DNA of 64,000 nt from Euryodendron excelsum (lineage: Eukaryota; Streptophyta; Magnoliopsida; Ericales; Pentaphylacaceae). Position numbers and translations under genes: made by a program. The notes beneath the pieces are model-generated. The model was not told the origin of the DNA. It saw only the letters and a list, made by a program, of their open reading frames with translations, and made no database searches. Below, piece after piece: positions 35,412-45,989 of the stretch. The DNA lies in assembly GCA_033060915.1 (NCBI GenBank), contig CM065397.1, forward strand, positions 35,119,501-35,183,500, read 5' to 3'. Every line of letters starts with the position of its first letter. Positions within the stretch are counted from its first letter, which is position 1.

Positions 35412-36601
35412 ATGGCTAGTGTTGGAGATATGGAGGGAGAAGAGAGTGTTCACGGTGGCGAACCTCCACCAGTCAATGGCCAACCTAATTTTTGGACTCT
35501 TAGGGAGTATCTTCATCCAGCAAAACAGAGCACACGTTCGTGTATTATCTTGTCCCTCAATCAACAAGCCTTCAATTTAAGACCGAGCATGATTCAACTT
35601 CTTCCTACATTTCATGGTATGGATTCTGAAAATCCATACTTGCACATTAAAGACTTTGAGAAGGTATGTGGCACTTTTGTTGGACATGCACCGAGGATAC
35701 TATTCAGCTTAGATTGTTCCCATTCTCTCTCAAGGATAAAGCCAAGCTTTGGTTAAACTCCTTGCATCCTAGGTCTATAGGCACATGGAGGGAAATGCAA
35801 ATCAAGTTTTTAAAAAAATATTTCCCTACTTATAGGGTTGCGGCTTTACAACATCAAATGATGAATTTTTCTTATAGTCCACGTGAGTCATTTCACCAAG
35901 CTTATGAAAAGTTTAAGGACTTGTTGAATGCTTATCCCCACCATGGTTTTGAAATGTGGAGGTTAGTAAGTTTCTACTATGACTCACTTACCCCGGATTT
36001 TAAAAAGCTAGTGTCAACCATGTGTAACAGTGAGTTCTATGATAAAGAACTGGATGAGGCATTTGATTTTTTTGATCAATTGGCCGAGAACACAAAGCAA
36101 TGGGAGACCTTTCTCCCACCTCATATTGAGTCTAGAAACACCACATCACAATCAAGAGGGAAGTTCCAATTGAAAGAGACCGATGACCTCAATGCTAGAC
36201 TAGCCTCATTGGCTAGGAAAGTAGAGTCTCTTGAGCTAAAAAAAGTGCATGTTGTGAGTGAGCAACGAGAGGAAACTTGTGCAGTGTGTGAGAACAAGGG
36301 GCATAGGACAATCGATTGTCCAACAATTCTAGCTTTCAAAGAAGCGCTATATGGCCAAACTTCTGATTCAAGCAATTTCAGAAAGCCCTTCCCAAACCAA
36401 GGCGAATTAGGCAATCCCTACTTTGATACCTATAATCCCGGATGGAGGAACCACCCAAATTTTGGATGAAGAAATAAGGTTCCTTCAGTACCTCAAGCAT
36501 TTCAGCCTCCACCCCAACCATTTCATGCTCCCACACACAATACATACCAACCATCTCACAAGAGATCCTTAGAGGATACTCTCCAACAATTCATGCAAAC
36601 T
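35412..36601 (+). pseudogene. gag: Athila gag
   Basis: The ATG at 35412 opens an N-terminal part with SMIQLLPTFHGMDSENPYLH. A frameshift in the overlap near 35680 leads to the capsid-like core: LRLFPFSLKDKAKLWLNSL, FLKKYFPTYRVAALQ and LLNAYPHHGFEMWRLV. A CCHC zinc knuckle, CAVCENKGHRTIDC, lies near 36280. Stops occur at 36467 (TGA) and 36603 (TAA). The product would be the particle protein binding element RNA. The motif order matches Athila Gag; the degree of decay makes it non-functional. Confidence 0.88.
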
Positions 36602-36685
36602 TAAGGTGGAATCAACACTTAAGCCAACAAATTTCAAAAACAAACCAATAGGGCTTTAGATGACATTCGAAGTCAACTAACTAAG

Positions 36686-37848
36686 TTGACTCAATCATTG
36701 AGTGTTCAAGAGAGAGGAAAGCTTCCGGCTCAATCAATGCCAAATCCTAAAGGCCAAGTAAACATGAGTGAATCTTCACCCGATGAACATTCTAACCATG
36801 AACAAGTCCAAGCAATAGTTTTGTCAATTAGAAGTGGGAAGATAGTTGACAAAACTATACCTTCTAGGATCCCTAGGGCTATTGAGGAGGAGAAGTCAAG
36901 GGAGAGTGAAGAGGGAATCAAATTGAGAAATGAGAGATCTAGTGGTGAAGAAGCTAATAAAAATGAGAAAGAGATGTGTGAGAAAGGAGAGGATTAAAAA
37001 AAAATTAGTGTGGAAGTGAGTGATGTAGAGTCCATTGCCCAACCACCATTCCCACAAAGGTTAGGGAAATCCAAACATGAGCTCATGAACTCCGAAATCT
37101 ATAAATTGTTCAAACAAGGGAAAGTCAACATTCCACTCCTTGATGCAATTAAACAAGTCCCATCTTATGCCAAGTTCCTTAAGGACTTGTGCACGGTCAA
37201 GAGGAGATTGAATATGAAAGAGAAAGCTTTACTGACAGAACAAGCTAGTGCCATTATCCAATTGAAGACCCCTCCTAAATACAAGGACCCGGTTGTCCCA
37301 CAATTTTATGCATCATTAAGAATCATAGGGTAGTCCAAGCCTTGTTGGACTTAAGAACAAGTGTGAATTTGCTACCCTACACTGTTTATGAACAACTGGG
37401 TTTAGGAGAGCTCAAGCCCACTCAAGTCACCCTTCAATTACCTAACAAATCAGTTAAGATTCCCTGAGGTATTGTGGAGGATGTGTTGGTTCAAGTGGAT
37501 AAATTTTACTTCCCTGTTGACTTTATAGTGTTGGACACCCAACCTATACAAGGTCCTAGTGCTCCCATCCCAGTTATCTTAGGTAGACCCTTCATAGCTA
37601 CATCTAATGCTTTGATTAATTGTAGGAATGGGGTGATGAAATTGTCTTTCAGAAATATGACTGTGGAGATGAACATTTTCAATGTCTCCAAGCAAATTGG
37701 TGAGTATAAGGACATTTGGGAGGTAGATTTGATCCAAACATTTTGTCAAGAGCACTTTGAGAGAGAATGGACAAAAGATCTGTTAGGGAGAATTCTGATT
37801 CATAATGACGAATTTGATCTTTTGGAATGTGTTGATAAGGAAGAATAG
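36686..37848 (+). pseudogene. pro: Athila Gag C-terminus and protease
   Basis: 36686-37330 encodes a charged linker, then the Athila-specific block NIPLLDAIKQVPSYAKFLKD. Protease follows at about 37330-37680 with the active-site region ALLDLRTSVNLLP; the catalytic Asp remains but the usual Gly of the D-x-G/A signature is Arg. PVILGRPFIATSNALI marks the C-terminal part. Stops fall at 36995, 37331 and 37465 (TGA after KIP). Confidence 0.85.
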
Positions 37849-38192
37849 GAACTCATAGCTTATTTAGAGTCGATGCCTATTATGTCAGTAGGTAAATGGA
37901 CCCCATCATTTGAGCCTCTGGATTCATCCCAAGCTAATGTTGAGTCATCCCTTGCCAAACACCCTAAATCAAAAAGGAAAGCTTTACTGAGTGATCTTAA
38001 GTATGCCTTTCCAGGGGAAGATGAATCATATCCTGTTGTAATTTCATCAAAACTGACCATGGAGCAAGAGCAAAAATTGTTGAGAGTATTGAGAAAACAC
38101 AGAAAAGCAATTGGGTAGACAATCACCGATTTGAAAGGAATTAGCCTCCTTTATGTACACATAGAATCTATCTTGAGAAAAAGGTTAAATCT
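37849..38192 (+). pseudogene. pol: Athila protease-RT linker
   Basis: The segment SKRKALLSDLKYAFPGEDESYPVVIS is the conserved pre-RT block (37873-38118). A TAG at 38116-38118 follows KAIG, where Trp is usual. Confidence 0.8.
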
Positions 38193-39530
38193 ATGAGGCA
38201 AATGCAAAGGAAATTAAACCCAAACAGGAAGGAAGTAGTGAGATGTAAAGTGCTTAAGTTACCTGATGCAGGTATCATCCACCCCATTGCCGACTCCAAA
38301 TGGGTTAGTCCAACCCAAGTTGTACCAAAAAAATCAGGGGTCACGGTGGTGAAAAATGAAAACAATGAACTAGTGCCCACTAGGATTCAAACCGGGTGGC
38401 GTATGTGCGTTGATTATCGTAGGTTGAATGCCGTGACTAGGAAGGATCATTTCCCACTCCCATTTCCAGACCAAGTCCTTGAAAGAGTGGTGGGGAGAGC
38501 TTTCTATTGCTTTCTTGCTGGCTACTCGAGATACAACCAAATTGAGATTTCCCTAGAAGACCAAGAGAAAACCACTTTCACTTGTCCTTTTGGTACCTAT
38601 GCATATAGGAGAATGCCCTTTGGCTTATGTATTGCACCAGCCACGTTTCAAAGGTGCATGATGAGTATCTTTAGTGACGTGATGGAAAGATTCTTAGAAA
38701 TTTTCATGGATGATTTCTCTGTCTATGGGGGTTCTTATGAGTTGTGTCTAGTGTATTTAGAAAAAGTGCTTGAAATGTGTGAGGAGAGCAATCTTGTACT
38801 CAATTGGGAGAAGTGTCACTTTATGGTAACACACAGCATCATCTGAGAACACATTGTCTCTTCCAAAGGTATAGAGGTAGATAGATCAAAAGTTGAACTC
38901 ATTCAAAAATTGCCTATCTCGAGGACTATCAAAGATGTGAGATCTTTTTTAGGGCATGCTGGTTTTTATTGAAGATTCATTCACTCTTTTAGTACCATTG
39001 CCAAACCGTTGTGCAATTTATTGTCACAAGATACCCAATTTGAGTGGACATCGAAATGTCAAGAAGCTTTTGAAAAGCTTAAGGGTTTGTTGACCACCAC
39101 ACCGATCGTGCAAGCTCCCGATTGGTCTTTACCATTCGAATTGATATGTGATGCTAGTGATTTCGCGGTAGGGGTTGTTTTGGGGCAAAGAAAATACAAG
39201 AAGCTTTATGTCATTTACTATACTAGCAAGACCTTGAATGAAGCCCAATTGAACTACACTACTACCAAAAAAGAATTGCTAGTTGTGATCTTTGCATTGG
39301 ATAAATTCAGCTCTTATTTGGTTGGGTCTCATGTTATTGTTTTCACTGATCATGCAGCATTAAAATATTTGCTCACAAAGCAAGATGCCAAGCCACACTT
39401 GATCCGATGGATTTTCCTACTCCAAGAGTTTAACCTTGAGATTCGAGATAAAAATGGAGTGGAGAACGTGATGGCTGATCATTTGTCCCTTCTTTCAAGC
39501 CACAAGACTGCACTTGATGCCCCCCCAATT
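38193..39530 (+). pseudogene. pol: Athila reverse transcriptase and RNase H
   Basis: RT motifs: WVSPTQVVPKKSG, GWRMCVDYRRLNAVT, YNQIEISLEDQEKTTFTCPF, MPFGLCIAPATFQRCM and the active site IFMDDFSVYG. RNase H motifs: [43 protein letters not shown] and VMADHLS. Stops fall at 38844-38846 and 38970-38972 (TGA after GFY). Only one RNase H is present, unlike B, as expected for Athila. Confidence 0.93.
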
Positions 39531-40890
39531 AATGAACCCTTTCTGGATGAGCACCTATTTGTTGCAGGCACTGTTTTTCACATTTGCACTCCATGGTACG
39601 ATGACATAGCTAATTACTTAGCCATAGGTCAAATTCCTTCCCATTGGTCAAACTTGACAAATAAAAATTCTTGCGCAATGTGCGTACATTTTTCTAGCAT
39701 GACCCTTACCTGTTCAAATATTGCCCTGACCAAATTGTTAAGAGGTGCATCCCCAACCATGAAATTCCAAGTGTCATTTCTTTTTGTTGTGCATTGGCTT
39801 GTGGTGGGCATTTCTCTTCAAAGAAAACCACTGCCAAGATCTTATAGTGTGGGTTATATTGGCCCACCATGTTCAAAGATGTCCATGCCTTCTGTGTTGC
39901 ATGTGACCGATGCCAGTGACTAGGTAGCATTACTAGGCATAACATGATGCCTTTTAATCCCATTCTTGTCTTGGAAATATTTGATTGTTGGGGGATTAAT
40001 TTCATGGGACCATTTCCTAGCTCGTTTGGTTACCAATTCATCCTTGTGGCTGTTGATTATGTGTCAAAGTGGGTGAAGGCCATTGCCTCTCGAACTAATG
40101 ACCACCGAGTTGTGATCAAATTCTTGAAAGAAAATATTTTCTCTCGTTTTGGTATGCCTCGGGGTATGATTAGTGATGGAGGAAAATATTTTTGTAATAA
40201 ACCCGTAGGAATGTTGATGAGAAAATATGGTGTAATTCAAAAGGTTGGTACTCCTTATCACCCACAAATTAATGGCCAAGCTGAGATGGCAAATAGGGAG
40301 ATCAAGAACATTTTGGAGAAAACGGTCAATCCGAACCGCAAAGATTGGTCCCTATGACTAGTCGATGCTTTGTGGGCCTATCGCATGGCTTACAAGACCA
40401 CTTTAGGAATGTCTCCTTATAGGCTTGTCTATGGAAAGCCTTGTCATCTCCCAATTGAGATTGAGCACCGTGCATATTGGGTCATCTGTCAATTCAATGA
40501 CAATGAAAATGCGGTTGGCAATCATAGAAAGCTTTAATTGGATGAATTAGAGGAATTGAGAAATGATGCATTTGCAAATGCAAAAATTTCAAAGGACAAA
40601 ATGAAAGCTTTGCATGATAAACACATTCTTAGAAAGTCCCTCATGTTGGTCAGAAAGTTCTCTTGTATAATTCGCGATTACATCTCTTTCCTGGGAAGTT
40701 GAGGACAAAATGGACTGGCCCATTTGTGATAAAGTCCATCTCAAAGCATGGTGCCAATGAGGTAGAGAATCCCAAGAACATGAATGCTTTCAAAGTAAAT
40801 GGCCACCGATTGAAACCTTATCTTGAAAATTTCGTGACTGAAATTGAGACTTTGGATCTTGAAGATCACCATTTTAAGATTCATAAGTAA
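39531..40890 (+). pseudogene. pol: Athila integrase
   Basis: A frameshift near 39660 precedes the HHCC finger, read in another frame (…[16 protein letters not shown]…CVACDRC). The core has Asp in [12 protein letters not shown], Asp in [10 protein letters not shown] and Glu in [12 protein letters not shown]. After stops at 40355 (TGA) and 40535 (TAA), the segments LWAYRMAYKTT and LVYGKPCHLP are kept. The C-terminus is 40663-40890 ([14 protein letters not shown]), ending at a natural TAA. Confidence 0.9.
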
Positions 40891-42686
40891 TAAACCACCA
40901 TGGTGCATATTTTAGTTTTATTTTATTGTAAATTTTTTTTTCCTTTCTTTCTTCTAACTCATGCATTTACTTGTTCCATCGTGATTCATGCATTAAGGAC
41001 AATGCATTGTTTAAGTTGGGGGGGGAGGCCTTTATTTTTGTTGGTTTGTTAAAAAATAAAAAGAAAAAAATTTTATTTTTGTTGGTTTGTTAAAAAGAAA
41101 AAAAACAATATTTATTCTTCATGCTGATTGAAAGTCGGCATGATCATAGTAATTCATTTGAGTAATTAGGCATGAGTTATGAATTTTCTAGTTTTGATAT
41201 GTCGGCATGTTAGCTTATTATACTAACTTCTTGTTAGAGTATCTCACGGCATCTATACTCGGATTTTCTGCACTTCACTCGTAACTTGCATGGCTATAAT
41301 CTTAATTGATGTAAAGGATCACTTGGAAATCTTGAGGAACAAAGTGGAGACTTCTACCCTTGTTGTGAGCTTTAGAGCCAGTCTTTCTTGGAGGGGTTTT
41401 ATCACAGCTACTCTTGCATTTTTCTTGAAAATGCATTATTGTTGGTTGGTCTCATTATTCATTCTGATTTGGTTGAGTTATCGGAAATTCATCATTTGTG
41501 CCACATCACTTACACTTGGAATTTGATGAACACTTGGAAAATCGTGTTATGCTTGAGAAAGGATTTTAGGCCATATTTGATATTTGAGCTTGTTCGTTTC
41601 TTTTCTTTATACACTTATCCCTAATTTACCAATTTGAGTCTTTCGTATACTAGCCATTTTTCGAACTCCTCACCCAAAAGTGTCTTTGAGTTTAATGGGC
41701 TTGGTTTGATTTGTGAGAGCAAAGTCAAAAGTGAAGGGAGTGTTCATTTGGCCATTCATAAAAGAACAAAAAAAAAATTGAATGTCCAAATGCAAGTTTG
41801 AAGAAATGAATTCTAAGAGGCGATGTGAACTTGTATATGCAATGGAAGGAAAGAGAGTTGGGTGCATCTCAAAAAGTGGTAATCCTTATTTTTAAAAAAA
41901 AACACATTGTGCTTTATTTAGCCCATTCTCAGATCATGAGTTTTTGATTGACCTTTGCTATGTACACTTTTCCTTACCTAACATTACTACCAAAATGAAG
42001 TCCTAATTGATCCCGAGTATAAGATGGTTTGAATTGTGAATGTGTGAATAGATGTGGTAGTGTGGTTACATTTCGATTTCTAACACTTGGCACTATTTCA
42101 TGAGACTACGTATATTCTTATTTTAGCATTTTTCATGGTCTTGGTATGCAGCCTTTTGGATTGTTTACATTACTTCTTCCACATACAAATGTTGAGAGAG
42201 CATAAATGCACCTATTTCTGAGAGTTTCATTTGTTGAGTGCATATCTGGTGGGCTTTTAAGTTGAAGCATGATTCCGATAGAAATTCGAGTGATCTTAAG
42301 TTTTGATATTGAGAAATTGATCATGTTAGTTTATTCACACACACTCCGAGTAAGGATGCTATGAATGTCTTTATGAGTTGATAGTATTCTAAACTTTGCA
42401 TGTCCTTTATATCATACTTAAGAAATCTGTATTTTGTGTTTAATACTTGTTTGAGTTGTTATGAATAGGTTGACTAGAGATTCTGATGAAGGTGAAATTC
42501 AAGATGTTTGTGGGTATCATCACTGACAACCCTCACGAGACTACAACTCGTCCACCAGGGCCACCTAGGGGTTTGGAGGCTTATTGCATAGACTAAACGC
42601 AATCGTGAATCCTACGAAAGTGGCATTTGAATAAAGTAGATAACAATTATTTTTTTTTTGCTTTGCTCGAGGACAAGCAAAATCTT
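40891..42686 (+). other. Athila 3' region between pol and PPT
   Basis: Athila elements often have an env-like ORF here. I see only short unrelated frames (41290-41624) and no conserved signal peptide or transmembrane pattern I could defend. A duplicated TTTATTTTTGTTGGTTTGTT segment lies at about 41031 and 41072. Confidence 0.6.
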
Positions 42687-42698
42687 AGTTGGGGGGTG
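42687..42698 (+). other. Athila polypurine tract
   Basis: AGTTGGGGGGTG follows the typical Athila GAGGACAAGCAAAATCTT and directly precedes the LTR start TGATTGTG. Confidence 0.85.
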
Positions 42699-42741
42699 TG
42701 ATTGTGCATCAAAATTGTCATTAAATCCCTAATTTTTTGTA
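42699..42741 (+). repeat. Athila 3' LTR stub (about 43 bp)
   Basis: It matches 7966 onward for about 43 bases, then changes abruptly into T2 LTR sequence. Confidence 0.8.
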
Positions 42742-44386
42742 TGAAAACTCTCTTGAAAAATTCACTTTCTAAAAACATCTTCAATTTTTCTTCCTAGAAA
42801 TTCCTTCCAAAAATATCTATTTTCCAAAATTTCTTTTTCTTGAAGCCCAAGTCAAGCCCTAGAGCCATGGTTAGGAAACCCTAGGTTTCTCTCCTAAAAC
42901 ATGATTTCTAATCTTTCCTCAAAACATAGATTTTCAAAATCTCTATTTTCTACGTCAAATCTTAGATTTCCAAAATCACTTTTCCTATACCAAAACTATA
43001 GCCTTCCAAACCTAAGATTTCCAAAAATTTTCCTTTCTAATTCCATGTCAAATCTAGTCCTCCAACTTAGGAAACTAAATCGAATCCTCCGTTTTTGGAA
43101 ACAAAATCAAATCGTCTCTTTTTGAAAATAAAAATCTAATCTTTTATTTTAGGAAGTAGAAATCAAATCTTTCTTAATCCAAATCTTCCTAATTCCATCC
43201 TTCCATAATTCTATACCTTTCCAAATCTTAACTTTCTAAAGTCTAAAATTTTCAATCATTCTTAAACTCAAATCTTTCCCAAACCTCAAGTGTTTCTAAA
43301 ACTCACACTTTCAAACCTTTTTCAATTTTGAACTTTCCATTCCAAGTCTTTTCCAAAATTCTAAGCTTTCTAAATTCCAAATCTTTCTTAAATCAAACCT
43401 TTCCTAATTCAAATCTTTCCAAAAATCAACTCTTTCCTAAAAAAGAAACATTCTAATTTCAAAACTTTCCAATTTTAATTCTTTCATAATTTGGAACTTT
43501 CCTAAAATGAAACTTTCCTAATTTGAAACTTTCCTAAAATGAGAGCTTTCCTATTTTAAAACTTTCCTAATTCGAAGATTTCCTAAATCCAATGTTTCTT
43601 AAATTCCAACTTTCCTAATCTTCCAATCCAAATTCCAACTCAAGCTCTTTTTTGAAGTCAAACCTTCTATTTTCAATCAGACTCTTGTACGTACTACGAC
43701 TGACCTGATTCTCAAAAAGGGATACGTAAGCAACCCTCATGGGTGTGGTCATAACCTTTCTCAAATCTCCAATTCCATAACCTGTTTCCAATTTTTAAAA
43801 CCTTCTTTCAAACTTCAAATCTTCTTTTCAAATCTATTTTCAAAATCAAAGTCTTTTCTTGCATTTGCATATCATGCATCATTTCAAAGTTCTTTTCAAA
43901 AGTGGATAGTTTTGGACATTTATTAATCAAAGATTTCGAGTGAGTGAACCTAGGGTGAATAAACATGTAGGTACCGCAAGGGCGGGATAGGGTGATGACT
44001 TAGTGCATCTTCCTACACCTAACCAACCTCTGAACTTTGGATCACTGTTTTCAAAGACCAAATGAAGTTGTTTTTAAAAAAGGGCTTAAATTTTTCAAAG
44101 GTCACCAAACAACCTCTTTTCTTAACAACCCTCTCTTAAAGAAGTTTTCAAAATTATTTTCAAAAACTCTAAGTGTAATCTTCGAATTATGGTTAGTCTT
44201 AAGTGACCTAACTCACCTTAATCAAGTTAGGTGGCGACTCCAAATGTTTTCCAAAAGCCTTTTATTCAAATCAATTTTCAATTCAAACTTAGTCGCATTC
44301 GTCTTTCTAGGAGGATGACTTCTAACGAGAGAGTACTGTGTTTTTTTCACTTATCTTTTTCGGGTGCAAAAAATCGGGGCGTGACA
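42742..44386 (+). repeat. T2 5' LTR, right piece (U5)
   Basis: It is colinear with S1 from about 52955 to 55287, anchored by GCCCAAGTCAAGCCCTAGA at 42847 and 53061. It ends ...GGGGCGTGACA at 44386, next to the PBS. Confidence 0.8.
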
Positions 44387-44388
44387 GC

Positions 44389-44406
44389 TGGCGACTCCAC
44401 TGGGGA
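44389..44406 (+). other. T2 primer-binding site
   Basis: TGGCGACTCCACTGGGGA, two bases after the LTR end. Confidence 0.8.
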
Positions 44407-45989
44407 CACTTAGAAGGTTAGGCCAATATCATGTCTCTTCACCCTCACCCTCACCCGTTTGATTAATTTGTCTAATTCTATCCACTTCAAACTTTTAAAA
44501 TCAAGTTTTTCCAAGTTGTTTTCAAAAAATATGTCATTGTTTGCACTCTACACATATTTATTCTATCTTATATTAAGTTTGTCATTCAAGTACTAACTTT
44601 TGCATCTTTATTTGTGTAGGTGGATCTTTGTTCAAAAGTTTATTTCGTGTTATATTAACTGGTGTGTATGAATGAATGTATAGAATGAACAGGATGGATG
44701 GGAGTTATTGGGCTCTTTCCTCCAATTTTAAAAAATCACACACACATTGCATGTGCACTTGCATTCTGCATATTTGCATTCTCTACCCTGATTTGTCCCT
44801 TCCAGTTAGAAGGGGGAAAAGTATATTGGTTGTGGGCAAGATGGCGTGTCAGTTTCTTCGCCTACGGCCTCTTGATGGTTCCCCCGCTCAGATCACCAAT
44901 TAATAATGGCACCACCTCGGGGAGTGGGCCCATGTTTGAAAATCTAGGAATTGAGCCTTTTTAAGACGCATTAGTAAACCTTCAGCCTCATGCTCATATA
45001 GACACCATGCATAGCTGAACCTCTGCCGAATTTAAGACACACGCACTAATTTCAAAACCATGAAGGAAAGGGCAACTGCTTTCTATTTTCCTCTATACTT
45101 GTTTATTCTTGTTGCTATAATGATTGTACTCTTACTGTTATAATGCTTTTATAACTGCTTATGCATCCATGTTTACTTTACAAATGCATTCTCTCTCTCT
45201 CTCTCTCTCGCTGTCTCTTTACTCTATACATCTATGTTCATGCATACAATATTTCATCCCAAGACAAGAGTTTCAAAGTAACTCAAGTCACTGCATTCTC
45301 ATACATATGATCAACCTATCGAGAGTGACACCAAGGTCACTGTCCCTTGCATTAAACCTACCCAAACTCTAAGAGTTCTCATGTAACCCTAAGGGTTCAT
45401 GGCATGAATATTCATTCTATAAAGAGAGGCCCCAATCCCTCTATGCTCACAGAGATAGGATTGCTAAGAAGACAAGGGGCAATTAATCAATAAGGCCTCT
45501 CAATGATCACCTCAACATCAAATTCCAAATAAGGCAAATCTGAAGACTCAAGAGTAGTTTAGGATTTCATATGTGGAAGTCCAAAGGGAAATGTTCCCCC
45601 TCCCCGCTATTAAAGTGTACTTTGAATCTCTTGTATTTTAAATCCCGAAGTTCAAGGTACCTTTTTACCATTTTCGTAAATAAATGAATGTAGGAATGAA
45701 GGTAGGTTCCTACCAATGGTAAGGTACTTGTATACAAAGGCAGACCCCCTATCTCCAAAAGTGACCCAAAGCCATCATATTTAGTCTCTCTCTCAAATAG
45801 GGACACCCTAGGGCATGCATTGCACAGAACTCTCCAAAAACCAAAAACTAACTTACGATTTGTGTCCTTGTTTTTCTGCTTCTTTCTTTCTCGTTTACAG
45901 AGATCACCCTGCACTGAGTGAACATTGCTCCCAAGAAAGGTCAACATCCACCTAGAGACCCCATTATCGCTCGACAAAGAGCCTCACTT
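44407..45989 (+). other. T2 untranslated leader with candidate splice acceptor at 45900
   Basis: It contains a (CT)n microsatellite near 45190-45209. Just before gag, CTTCTTTCTTTCTCGTTTACAG (45879-45900) is a strong polypyrimidine-AG acceptor-like site, 90 bp upstream of the gag ATG. Confidence 0.55.

Larger units (their letters stand above)
7966..42741 (+). mobile_element. Athila-type Ty3/gypsy retrotransposon, 3' end truncated, carrying element B
   Basis: The 5' LTR is 7966-9420 plus 34777-34822 (about 1.50 kb once B is removed). The PBS matches the Athila tRNA-Asp type, followed by gag, protease, RT-RNase H and integrase, then a 1.8-kb tail, the PPT and only about 43 bp of 3' LTR. The left flank is CTTAG (7961-7965). 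The right duplication is missing because most of the 3' LTR and about 0.7 kb of adjacent T2 LTR are deleted. Every coding domain carries stops or frameshifts. Confidence 0.85.

Noticed and set aside
41290..41624. env-like gene of Athila
   Set aside because: Two short overlapping frames with hydrophobic stretches, no recognisable env-like motif and no supporting second copy.
1234..44386. Tandem LTR-interior-LTR-interior array from unequal recombination
   Set aside because: T1 lacks a PPT and about 4 kb of interior at its junction with the next LTR. Nested insertion of T2 explains this more simply, though the window edge prevents proof.
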